Assembly: GCA_905250115.1 (NCBI GenBank) | Contig: CAJNOI010000145.1 | Location: 124,001-188,000, forward strand | DNA: 64,000 nucleotides | Direction of reading: 5' to 3' | Source of the DNA: Adineta steineri | Lineage: Eukaryota; Rotifera; Eurotatoria; Adinetida; Adinetidae | Part shown: in pieces, positions 1 to 9,497 of the stretch | How positions within the stretch are numbered: the first letter of the stretch is position 1 | Layout: each line of letters starts with the position of its first letter | Position numbers and translations under genes: made by a program | The notes under the pieces: generated by a model | What the model was told of the DNA's origin: nothing | What the model saw: only the letters and a program-made list of their open reading frames with translations | Database searches by the model: none

Positions 1-820
1 CGAAGTTGACTCTGAAATTCGCGAGCTTCGGAAGAAGAGTTATCTTGGATAATGCCGCTGTGTATTCCTGGTGATCGATCCACGTTACATCTGTAATCTC
101 TATTGACAGAGCAGACTGAAATACTGGAATCAGACTGAGAAAAGCTGCAGTTGTTGCTCGTTTTATTTTCAGATGTTTCACAGTAGTAGTGACGTTGAGC
201 AGATGCTCACCTGGTAATACTAGTGTGCCAGCGAATGGAGCGATGACAGCTTCGCTAAAAGTGAGATGTGTCACAGTTGATGGTAATTGCGAAAAGAACT
301 GAATATCTTCTGCCATAGACAGTTCGTGGCTAGTTTCAAAAAATTTGTGCCGAACAGTGAGACGACGAAGTTGATAGAAGTATGGAAAGAGTGGGATGAT
401 TGAGCCAAGATTAATTATGTCCTGGAGTATCAGTAGACGAATGCCGCCAACGAATGTGCGAAGATCGACTTGTTTTCTGAGAAGACTCCGTTCTAGTGTT
501 AGTGGTTTCGGCTGACAAGAGGGATCTAGATGTATCAGGATAGACTTCAGTTGATATGGATTAACTTTAGGAAGTAATTTCTCCACTAATTGATTCCAGT
601 TTTTTGGAGATAGGTATGAGTTTAAGTGTAAGGGAGTGTGTTGTTCTATAACATTGTTTAGTCGAGTATTTAAGTTGTAGAATGAAGTGAAGAGTTCGAA
701 AGCAGCGAAGTATTCGAACAGTTCGATAAGTAACTCTGCGGCTGAGAAGGCATCTTCAAATTGTGTATAGTTGATCTGCTTTGCACGTGGTACACCTTGA
801 GTAAACGTTGAGTTGTTCAT
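1..820 (-). CDS. F-box-like / LRR-type protein, C-terminus cut by window edge
   Basis: Reading the minus strand from the ATG at 820-818, the frame stays open for 273 codons to the left edge, so the 3' end lies outside the window. Residues about 20-55 look like an F-box: a helical stretch with IELFEYF followed by ELFTSFYNLNTRLNNVI. This resembles the large F-box-like families common in bdelloids. The remainder (QLRRLTVRHKF, VTHLTFSEAV, VKHLKIKRA) has the spacing of irregular leucine-rich repeats, the usual substrate-binding part of SCF ubiquitin-ligase receptors. No intron is visible. The F-box assignment rests on pattern recognition and is moderate; a substrate cannot be named. Confidence 0.62.
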   Translation of the reverse strand, partial: MNNSTFTQGVPRAKQINYTQFEDAFSAAELLIELFEYFAAFELFTSFYNLNTRLNNVIEQHTPLHLNSYLSPKNWNQLVEKLLPKVNPYQLKSILIHLDPSCQPKPLTLERSLLRKQVDLRTFVGGIRLLILQDIINLGSIIPLFPYFYQLRRLTVRHKFFETSHELSMAEDIQFFSQLPSTVTHLTFSEAVIAPFAGTLVLPGEHLLNVTTTVKHLKIKRATTAAFLSLIPVFQSALSIEITDVTWIDHQEYTAALSKITLLPKLANFRVNF

Positions 821-1252
821 AGCTTGTAATGTATTTTAAATGATAAAGTGTAACAAAAAACCTCTTCTATTTTTTCAAAAAAATATAAAAAAACGTGCGT
901 TTTATATGCCGTATTTTTTTTCAAAAAGAAAAGAGAACAAACAGTAAGGTAATATTTGATAAGGTATTAGTTTATTTTGTGGCACACTCTTTATGATTCA
1001 GGCGCGATACGTAGTGTGATTCATAATTTTGAGAATGTGGATGTAGATAGTATTGTATTACAGTCAAACACTCACACCCATATTAAATCCACACATTCGT
1101 ATGCCTGTAACCAAGTATGTTTTTTGTTGTTGAAAAACGAAGGCATGACAAACATGATCTGTTGTCATATGCAAGGAAAGAAAAAAAGCCTCGTGGTCTA
1201 TGCAAGCGATAAGAGTAAAACTGAAAGAAGGAGAACTTTTTCTCGTTGCAAC

Positions 1253-1306
1253 TAGGGTGTGGGTGTATGAAAGATAGAGAGAAGGCACCTATACCCGCCC
1301 TCAAAA
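1253..1306. repeat. telomere-like G-rich inverted element
   Basis: It begins AGGGTGTGGGTGT and ends with ATACCCGCCCTCAA, an imperfect inverted pair around about 25 nt. It belongs to the dispersed family with CTTGAGGGTGTGGGTG-like ends described in the findings. A solitary C-rich piece (ACTCACACCCAT) lies at about 1069-1080. Confidence 0.6.
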
Positions 1307-1586
1307 TAAATTATGTTGATGATTTGAAATATCTAGAGACGTTGATCAAGAGGAATGATTTATTCTGGTTGTTTCAATGAAGTAATTCGATTATGTTCTC
1401 GATACAGATTTTGATAATAATCATCAATAAAATATCTCTCCATTTTTATATTGCATATTAAACATAGTTAATTGAATTTGTTTCTTATTGATATTCATAG
1501 AACTACAGATTAAGTAAATATTTTTGATATTATTTATCCATATATATTTAAACGCACTTTAAAAAATAGAGGAAGAGAAAAGAAAT

Positions 1587-1807
1587 ATGTAAATGACCCG
1601 AACATTTACATAGGATTCAGGAACTACTTTGTGCATTAATACGAAAACAATTTGTTGGTATAATCGCAATAGTCATATGTCAACAGAACTCATTAATGTA
1701 TGTAAATGACTCAGATTTTGATATAGAATTGAGGAAGTATTTCATGAGTTAAGATTATTTATTTCTAAATGTAAATGACTCAATTTTAATCACAAAATTC
1801 GGGAAGT
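1587..1807. promoter_or_regulatory. three imperfect TGTAAATGAC repeats upstream of the propeller/cupin gene
   Basis: Three degenerate direct copies begin near 1587, 1700 and 1769. Each has TGTAAATGAC at its start and, about 25-30 nt later, an AATTNRGGAAGT-like tail (the first copy ends ATTCAGGAACT). They sit 150-370 nt before the start codon and just before a TATATAAT box. Position and repetition suggest a regulatory module, but no factor can be assigned. Confidence 0.4.
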
Positions 1808-1839
1808 GGATTTTTGCGCTGGTACCACAGCAGTACTAG

Positions 1840-1847
1840 TATATAAT
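1840..1847 (+). promoter_or_regulatory. TATA-like box of the propeller/cupin gene
   Basis: The sequence TATATAAT lies 113 nt before the first ATG of the downstream gene, in otherwise mixed sequence. Assignment is by position only. Confidence 0.35.
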
Positions 1848-1959
1848 CACGAGAATCGAAAGAAAAAATACAACAAGCATCGACTTTAATTCTAATCACA
1901 TACAACTTATACGGAACCATTTGCACAACAATCATATTACATTTTATACATATCTTTGA

Positions 1960-4293
1960 ATGTATCTACAATACTCTCATACGATAGATACAAGATACTG
2001 TGTCATGTATTTTGTTATGCTATTATGTTTATTATGCGTGTCGTCCGAACCCTATGGCAAGGGAAGCTACAGCCCTAATTTTGAGAAACAACGAATTAAT
2101 AAGCACATCCAAGATGGATACTGGATTGAACCTTTTCAATCTAACAATCATACTCCTGTTGGATTTATAGCATATGGACTTGCCGAAGGTGACATCAAGT
2201 TTTATCAAAATCCATACATAGATACAAATGAAACCGATCCGATAAGTATTCAAAAACTATTAACTCCCATTGCTATGGATCAAGCGGATATTACGGGAAA
2301 TGGATTGCAAGACATTATTATTTGCTTTGATTATGGTAATACAATTCTGGATTTCAATCCTGATGGAGGATACATCATATGGTTGGAGAATCCAGGAAAC
2401 ATAAATGGCAAAGAACCATGGAAACGACATTATGTTGGAAAATCAGCTACAATGCATAGACTTAAAATTGGACACTTCACACAAACTGAACGTTGGGAAA
2501 TTATAGGTATGCCTGTTGTAAATGGACCATTTGATGTACCAGTACCTGTGCTGTTATTCCGACAGCCTGATGATGTGTTAAATGCGACCTCATGGGATAG
2601 TGAAATAATTGAAAGTGAATTTTTTCATTTAATTCATGATACTAAAATGTTTAGTGGTGAATCATTGGATAAGCTAATCATTGCATCAAGCGAAGGTCTT
2701 CATTGGTTTTACTATAATGAAAGTTCTCAACAATGGACAATTGAGAAAATTGTAGATGGGGAACAGGAAGAAAAACAACAGACAAATTACTATGGTACTG
2801 GTGGTGTTGATATTGGAAGAATTGGAAATGATCCTATTGCTTATATTCCTGCAATTGAACCTTTCCATGGTGATATCGTTGCTGTCTACGTTAAATCTAT
2901 TAATAGTTCATCGAAAGAAATTCAATGGCAACGACATATTTTGGATGTTTATGGATATCCTAATCAGAATGGGGAAGGTCCAGGTCATCATGTTATTTGT
3001 GCTGACTTTGACAAAGATGGAGAAGATGAATTTTTACTTGCACTTCGTGGACCAGCTCCAAATGAGGGTGTATATTATTATAAAGCTTTCGATCTTTCTC
3101 GTGGTTTATTTGCCAAATGGAAAATTAGTGATGAATCTGCTGGTAGAATCGCTCTTGCCGACTTCGACAATGATGGACTTCTTGACTTTGCAACTATTGG
3201 CTATCGTGTTGCTGGTTATCATCTAGCAAAAAATGCTTCAATCAATATCTTTTACAATCGACAGGTCAATACGATGCTACAGAGTAAACCAGAATTACAA
3301 GTGACGAAACAAAACGATGAACTTCTGTTCACAGTTCCAAGACCTAACAAAGTATCCCAATACCAAATGCTGACATTTTTGACAATAGGAGGTATAACTT
3401 TATCGTTAGAAATTTTACCACCATTTAGTTCACGTCAAGTGAGCAACAATACTTATGTCAAAGTTCTCTCGGGTGTTTTAATGTGGGTAGATTCTTCCAC
3501 GAAAACAAATCAATCGCGTACGTTTCTATGTCAACCAAAAAGTATTTGCTCGCTTGAAGTAAATAGTGACGACAAGAGAGTAAAGACTGGTAATGATGGT
3601 GCCATTTTTATTGTAATGCAAATGCCAAAAGGCATGAATGATGTTCCTCAATTCGATTCGATTGGAAAAGTTATGTTGGAAAACTCATTACCTGAACATT
3701 GTCCTGAAGAAGCGCGTAAACTTAGTTTCAAATTTACTAAAGCTGATCAACTTGAATGGGGAAAGGAGAAATTCAAAGATGTTGAATTCTATAATATGAG
3801 AGGTTTTAACATTAAATTTGCTGATAACGACGAGCATCTATGTCACATGCAACTATGGGCTGCTGGAAAAGGTACAAATGCTGGTGTACATAATCATGCT
3901 ACCGATCGATTCTGTGAAGTTCATACTTGTATTATAAATGGAAATGGAAATAGTGGTATGCAATATCTCAATAGTTCCCAGGAAACTTACGATCCATTTA
4001 CTATGTTGGACTCCGATTTTGTCAAGCTAAATATACCATCCTTTTATGAGCATGGTCCTCTATGGGATATTGATGTTAAAAAGCAACCGGTTTTACGTAA
4101 CGACGGAACTGTTATATATCCTTGGCACAAATGGCAGTCTGGTAGCGATGCGCCAGTAGGTCAACAGCAGAACAAAGTTCTTACTAGCAGAGATATACTG
4201 AAGAACAGTGTCGACGCTTCAGTACCAAATCAATCGTATGATATTTGGATGGCGATTGAATTCAATATTAAATTATCAACGGTGCCTTCATAA
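1960..4293 (+). CDS. secreted FG-GAP beta-propeller plus cupin protein, aldos-2-ulose dehydratase-like
   Basis: This is a single-exon gene of 777 codons. The more plausible start is the internal ATG at 2005, because MYFVMLLCLLCVSS is a good signal peptide; starting at 1960 adds 15 residues. FG-GAP/VCBS-type calcium-loop motifs are visible at residues about 108 (DITGNGLQDI), 348 (ADFDKDGEDEF) and 401 (ADFDNDGLLDF), indicating a beta-propeller. Residues about 635-665 carry a cupin-like metal motif (GVHNHATDRFCEVH). The C-terminal block HGPLWD...WHKWQSG also fits the cupin half. This propeller-plus-cupin order matches fungal aldos-2-ulose dehydratase/isomerase, which acts on glucosone and 1,5-anhydrofructose. 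The enzyme is known mainly from fungi, so lateral acquisition is inferred. Substrate specificity is not shown by the sequence. Confidence 0.62.
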   Translation: MYLQYSHTIDTRYCVMYFVMLLCLLCVSSEPYGKGSYSPNFEKQRINKHIQDGYWIEPFQSNNHTPVGFIAYGLAEGDIKFYQNPYIDTNETDPISIQKLLTPIAMDQADITGNGLQDIIICFDYGNTILDFNPDGGYIIWLENPGNINGKEPWKRHYVGKSATMHRLKIGHFTQTERWEIIGMPVVNGPFDVPVPVLLFRQPDDVLNATSWDSEIIESEFFHLIHDTKMFSGESLDKLIIASSEGLHWFYYNESSQQWTIEKIVDGEQEEKQQTNYYGTGGVDIGRIGNDPIAYIPAIEPFHGDIVAVYVKSINSSSKEIQWQRHILDVYGYPNQNGEGPGHHVICADFDKDGEDEFLLALRGPAPNEGVYYYKAFDLSRGLFAKWKISDESAGRIALADFDNDGLLDFATIGYRVAGYHLAKNASINIFYNRQVNTMLQSKPELQVTKQNDELLFTVPRPNKVSQYQMLTFLTIGGITLSLEILPPFSSRQVSNNTYVKVLSGVLMWVDSSTKTNQSRTFLCQPKSICSLEVNSDDKRVKTGNDGAIFIVMQMPKGMNDVPQFDSIGKVMLENSLPEHCPEEARKLSFKFTKADQLEWGKEKFKDVEFYNMRGFNIKFADNDEHLCHMQLWAAGKGTNAGVHNHATDRFCEVHTCIINGNGNSGMQYLNSSQETYDPFTMLDSDFVKLNIPSFYEHGPLWDIDVKKQPVLRNDGTVIYPWHKWQSGSDAPVGQQQNKVLTSRDILKNSVDASVPNQSYDIWMAIEFNIKLSTVPS

Positions 4294-5092
4294 ATCAAAA
4301 CAAACTTTTAGCCGTATACGTTAACTACATTTACTTACTTTTTTAGAAACGCTTGTCAAACTAGGTTTCGTTTATTTTTTTATTGTATGATTGTTAACAA
4401 TTAATATCTATTTTATAAGTTAATAAATTCATTCACCAACTACAAAACCACTATTCACTAATAGTTTTTGACTTTGTGCACTTATTGTAACTTGAGGGTG
4501 TGGGTATAAGCATATTAACCACAATACACCAACACCCACACTCGTATTTCATCGCAGTGTGCTTAAAATGAAGCGAGCAACAGAATTGCTAATAGAAAGA
4601 TAAAAGTATGAGCAAATATTTATGTGAATCATCGAGCATACAATTGAATTTGTCTCTTATATTTTAATACAGGTAAGAATTACAGCTTGATAACACTATT
4701 TGAATAAGCTAATCTTCTGTTACTTTTGTCATGTTCTCTTGTTATTTTTATCATAATAAAGAATTGAAAAAAAACTACTTTGATCTACATACTTGTTATT
4801 CTATCAATTCAAAACACATCTTTTGCTTAAAAACAAGTAAGAAAATAAGACCAGTCATACTCTTTTAGCTTATATTGAATCGAGCGAAGCTATTCTAAAC
4901 ATTGTCTTTGTAATAATGTGCTTATATCAGAATACATAAATGTTGTCGACGTGTTAAAAAGATATTTTGTTTTGATCCTACAAACATCTCCCTAAGATTT
5001 AGTTCAAAGAATTTTTTCTTTTATGTTACAGACAGATACAACGTTTCCAAATCGTTTGTTTTCATATTTTTCTGTTAAACGATCTCGATCAG
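4294..5092. other. intergenic region, 0.8 kb
   Basis: This spacer is AT-rich and has no credible open frame. It contains the G-rich inverted element at 4491-4543 and several A- or T-rich runs. No other structure was seen. Confidence 0.5.
4491..4543. repeat. telomere-like G-rich inverted element
   Basis: The left end reads CTTGAGGGTGTGGGTATA and the right end CACCAACACCCACACTCG, an imperfect inverted pair around a short AT-rich loop. It is one of the clearest copies of the dispersed family, with the full CTTGAGGG terminus. Confidence 0.65.
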
Positions 5093-7446
5093 ATGGCCAT
5101 GCATTTCGGCTATCTTGTTGTGTTTTCCATTGTGCTGTTCGACAGTTACAAAGGATTTCCTAATACGGTAAGACATTCTTAGTAATGTGCAAATGAAAAT
5201 TCTTTTACTATTTAAGAGTGATAAAACAAAGATTGATATTGATAGCATCTTTGAGAATGGTCCTTTTGGTATTGCTGAAACGTCTTATGAATATCCGACT
5301 ACTTACGACATAGAAATGACGCCATCTTCAAACAATCTTACAACTCAAATTCGTGGGCAACTTTATTATCCGAATTTCACAGCAGTCAATAGGAAAGGTC
5401 CATTTCCTATTCTTGTCTTTCTTCCTGGAAAACATCCTGACTGTCGTACACCCGTCCCTCTCGGATATCCTGCTATCGACATCAATTCTACGGATAGTCA
5501 AGGTCAATGTCCAGATGGTATGTCTAAAGTTGCTAATCATCTTGGATATTCTTATCTTGGACGATATTTTGCATCATATGGTTATATTGTCGCCTCGATC
5601 GATGTCGTTTCAATCAATAATAAACCAGGCATTGATGGCGATATTACATTAAACTTTGTTAGAGCACGCCTCGTTCTTAAGACTCTAGAAAAAATGAAAG
5701 AATGGAATGATAGTGCTGAAAAGTGTAAACAAGTGTTGGATGGAATTGATCTATCCGGTCATTTTGATTTTGCACAAGTTGGATTGATGGGACATTCGCG
5801 TGGTGGTGAAGGAGTTCGAAATGCTTATAATATGTTGATGGAAAACAAAGGTTCAAGCGATGCTTTGATGTGGAGAAATCGACTGGCAGGAATGAACATT
5901 AGAGCAGTTATGGAAATTGCACCAATGTATTATGGACGAGACGGTATCAAATTAACTGTTGACAATGTTCCTTGGGCAATGATGGTAGCAGGATGTGAGG
6001 ATGATGAACTCGATTATGGTGAGTGTGTAGATTTCTTCATCTCTTTTTTTCTGATGACTTTGACTTTTACGAATCAAAATTTTCCAAGAGTTAAAATAAT
6101 TTCTATTGAATTGTAACATTAGATTTCACTACAATATAAGGCTATCTTACACTTTTTTAAGAACATAATCTGAACGAGAAATATGATCATATTAGTTATT
6201 CTATTTTTCTAGCTCATGTAAGACTGGCATCTGAACAGATGAAGACTGCGAAACATCCAAATTATGTTGTGCATGTCTATGGTTAGTGCTCATTCTACTG
6301 TTTTCGAATAGTAATATATTGTTAATATCCTTTTAGGTGCTAACCATGAATATTTTAATAGTGAATGGCAAATTGGTATACCCTCGTGCTTTGGCGACCA
6401 AGATCCATTGTGGGACGTCAATGCTACAACCTTCAAAGTTAGCGATATACTTCCATACACTCTCAATACATTCTTAGATTTTACCTTGCCAAAAGTTAAC
6501 GGATCTGAAGCACAACGTAGAATAACTATCTTTGTATTAGCATCATTTTTTCGTGCTTATGTTGGTATCAATGCTGATCCTTCATTGGCAACCTTGCTCG
6601 ATCCTTCTACTCCGTAAATCATTTTAAAACTAATTAATTAACTAATGAATGAATATAACAAATTACTTTAGACTCTCGGGTGATCTTTCTGAAATTGGAC
6701 GACAGTATTTCAATCCTGTACAATCAATTCTCCTCTTCAATGGAAGTGATAACATATTCGGCACTCCTGGTATAGAAATGATGCCACTACAAGAATATGC
6801 ACAATCAACGTTCAATGCCTTTGCTAAAGCTTACGATGCTTCTTTAATTCGACCTCCACAATTTACTTTTATGCCAAGTCCACCACAAAAAGGTAACTTA
6901 TCGTTGGACTGTCTAGATCAAATCGAGAATGCAATTCATATTGATTTTGGTAATTCTACTAAAGACGAGATTCTGATTCTTTTCGACAAAACACATACAC
7001 TTAATCTAATGACTATTGATATTCATTTGGCTCGTAGAAGTTCATGCTGGTTTACATCAACACATCCATCTACATGTGCTGAACCTAGAGAAATGAAAAC
7101 TGAAATTCAATTGCAAACTCCAAACGGCTTTATTACAGCTACTACAGTATCTCTAAAGAGTCGGTACAACATGCAATTTGTTCTATGCAATGCTATGATG
7201 GATATGCCACCAGAAAAGCTTGCATTCTTACCTGTTATGTTTGAGACTGTAAGAATTCCAATCACGAATGATATACCAATTACTGGAATTAAATTTCTTA
7301 GTCGCAATGGGGGTAGTGTTATATTGGGCGATATTATGGGTACAGTTCAGGTGCCTTCCTCTATGTCTTCATTTTCGTTCATGTCGCCTATATGTGCTAT
7401 TGTTAATTTTCTCTTAGTGTTTTTCGTAGCTACACACCGTATTTAA
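5093..7446 (+). CDS. secreted, probably GPI-anchored alpha/beta hydrolase (esterase/lipase-like)
   Basis: Five exons join in phase: 5093-5167, 5217-6018, 6213-6281, 6337-6613 and 6672-7446. Exon 1 encodes a signal peptide (MAMHFGYLVVFSIVLF). The nucleophile elbow is GLMGHSRGGEG, with Ser in GHSRGG, encoded near 5791-5820. A candidate acid residue is in CEDDELDYG and a candidate catalytic His in GANHEYFNSEW. That His follows the small third exon, so splicing is needed for a complete triad. The C-terminus (FMSPICAIVNFLLVFFVATHRI) is a hydrophobic tail of GPI-signal type. The family resembles bacterial and fungal dienelactone-hydrolase/cutinase-like enzymes rather than animal lipases. Substrate is unknown. 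Its neighbours are other secreted enzymes on the same strand. Confidence 0.78.
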
Positions 7447-8014
7447 TTTCTTTATTTTTGTTTATTACAATAAAATCTTGATATTTATACAGGATGTGGG
7501 TAAGAGATGAACACTCATTCACACCTCCAAGATGGGTTTTTCTTCGTATTTCTCCTAGATGCATGAATCGACTTTTGTCTTCTGAACGACCACGAAACAG
7601 AAAAGAGTGCAAGTCGTTAATACAAAATTATCTCGTTGCTGTAGATGGAAAGAAAATATTGTAAACAAAAGATATGAGAAAGTTGACAATGCACAGTTGT
7701 AAAGTTGTGACGTATATTTCGAAGGCGTAGTGAGAAAAACGTCACTTTTTTTAAGGAAGGAAAACCAATTGGGATGCAGAGTAAGAAAGAGAATCATATA
7801 AACAGACAGAAAATAAAACGTTAAGATTTCTTCATCGACACCATAATTATTATCCGTCGTACTCACTTTTACATTTATTTGCTTCGTCATGTCGGTTTGT
7901 TCGTTCTATGCTCTTTCTCTTTTCCATTCTTTATTTATCGCACGTTTTACACAATATTGTGTTTTGCCAGACTTACTCCTATTTTTTTTCTTCCTATAAG
8001 TTACAAAGCATACC
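7447..8014. other. intergenic region up to assembly gap
   Basis: This holds a short G-rich element (7491-7536) and no convincing gene. Open frames on both strands (7430-7890 minus, 7879 onward plus) lack domain features and run into the gap. The unseen 5' part of the beta-helix gene may begin here or within the Ns. Confidence 0.4.
7491..7536. repeat. short telomere-like inverted element
   Basis: AGGATGTGGGTAAGAG is followed by TTCACACCTCCAAGATGGG, a degenerate and short member of the same family that keeps the CAAGAT terminus. Confidence 0.45.
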
Positions 8015-8114
8015 NNNNNNNNNNNNNNNNNNNNNNNNNNNNNNNNNNNNNNNNNNNNNNNNNNNNNNNNNNNNNNNNNNNNNNNNNNNNNNNNNNNNNN
8101 NNNNNNNNNNNNNN
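8015..8114. other. assembly gap (100 N)
   Basis: Exactly 100 Ns, the conventional size for a gap of unknown length. The beta-helix gene enters it at its 5' side. Confidence 0.98.
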
Positions 8115-9043
8115 CAGTACCTACACCAACTAGTTCAATACATATAATATCAAATGAAGTTAGTTATGGTGGAAATGTTTTTCCAAGCGGTGTAGGAGTA
8201 ATTGTTCATCGTGCGGTTGATGTTGATATTGTTGATAATAGTATTCATCATCATCGATATACTGGAGTATCAATAGGATGGGAATGGGGTTATGCTCCAT
8301 CATATACAAGTAATATATTAGTTCATAGTAATTATATTTATAATACTGGACAACATATTCTTTGTGATCAAGGTGGTATTTATACATTAGGTATTCAACC
8401 TGGAACGATTATTACTAATAATGTAATTAAAAATGTTTTTAGTTATGCTGCTTATATGTGGGGTATTTATTTAGATGAAGGTTCATCTCATATTATAGTT
8501 TCAAATAATGTTGTGTATAATATTGGATGGGGTGGTTTGTTTCAACATTATGGTGCTAATAATACCATTATTAATAATGTATTTGCACGTAATTCCGAAA
8601 TTCAACCACCACATCCTGATGATCCTATTCCCGATGGGGATCTGCGTATTATGAATACTGAAGATCATCTTTCGTGGACATTCGAAAATAATATTGTCTA
8701 TGATACATTTCAAGGAAGCAATCATTCTGCATTTAAATCTGATGCACCAGATGTTCGCGTATCCTTTAATAATAATGTTTATTATAATCCCTATAATACT
8801 CCATTACTATTCGGTATACAACAAACATCATTTATAGAATGGCAAAAAACAGGACAAGACAATAGCAGTATAATAGCAGATCCATTATTTACAGGCGATG
8901 TTAATCAATGTGATTTTTTTACTGTTCAATCTAATAGTCCTGCAGTAAAACTTGGATTTGCAAATATAACTAAACTTTCGAAATGGGCTCCTGGATGTGG
9001 TACAGATAATGTAGTTAACGATAATCAATTTTATCATTGGTAA
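8115..9043 (+). CDS. right-handed parallel beta-helix protein, 5' end lost in gap
   Basis: The frame is open from the gap edge (first full codon at 8117) to TAA at 9041-9043, about 308 codons. It has the repeated Asn-rich turns of a parallel beta-helix (IISNEVSYGG, DIVDNSIHHH, IVSNNVVYNIGWGG, INNVFARN, FENNIVYD, FNNNVYYNP). The stretch YTGVSIGWEWGY, the CDQGGIYTLG block and WGIYLDEGSSHI match bacterial beta-helix glycosidase-like proteins (GH141-type from memory, not verified). Asp and Glu in CDQGG and YLDEGSS are candidate active-site residues. Animal homologues are not expected, so bacterial origin is inferred. The N-terminus and any signal peptide are missing. Confidence 0.72.
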
Positions 9044-9497
9044 TAGAAATATTGTTATCTTACTTTTCATTTCTCTAGGTGATGGTTTATAGAATAGATA
9101 ATAGTTTATGATAGTTTGAAATGGGTTTTTTTTTCTATTTCTGCGTTTATTTGAATAAATTATTTATAAATAAATACATCTTCTGCGCAAAAGAGGGCGA
9201 GGTTGTAGCTGAGTTTAAACTCGAGTGATATGGTCTTATTCTATCCGTATCACGATCATAAGAAGAGAAGGAAAAAAGAAAAGATATATATAGTCAAATA
9301 TGTACATAAGATTAACATTTTCTAATTATCAAAATAAAATATACGTCTTTACTTAATCGTATTCAATTTTGCCTATTTACTTCCAATAAGAGAAAAAAAC
9401 GCGCCTTTCAAACGAAATACGTGCTTAATCTTTGAAAAACAATACCATATGCATCTTTCATGATATTTTCAATCAAAAAAACAAGAAGACTAGCACA
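9044..9497. other. intergenic region, trehalase promoter side
   Basis: AT-rich spacer between the beta-helix gene and the trehalase start. AATAAATTAT and AATAAAATA near 9154-9160 and 9333-9341 could serve as polyadenylation signals. No gene seen. Confidence 0.4.

Larger units (their letters stand above)
821..1959. other. intergenic region, 1.1 kb
   Basis: This is the divergent spacer between the minus-strand F-box-like gene and the plus-strand propeller/cupin gene. It holds a G-rich inverted element (1253-1306), three spaced copies of a TATGTAAATGAC-type motif and a TATA-like box. Short open frames at 977-1304 on both strands have no recognisable similarity and fall in low-complexity sequence. 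Confidence 0.6.

Noticed and set aside
977..1304. Overlapping open frames on both strands upstream of the propeller/cupin gene
   Set aside because: They overlap a G-rich element, have no domain features, and do not extend by splicing.
2756..3226. 156-codon plus-strand open frame
   Set aside because: Lies in an alternative frame inside the propeller/cupin gene and is rich in hydrophobic runs typical of a shifted translation.
9432..9497. Upstream ATG for the trehalase
   Set aside because: It places 22 polar residues before an otherwise standard signal peptide; the ATG at 9498 is preferred.
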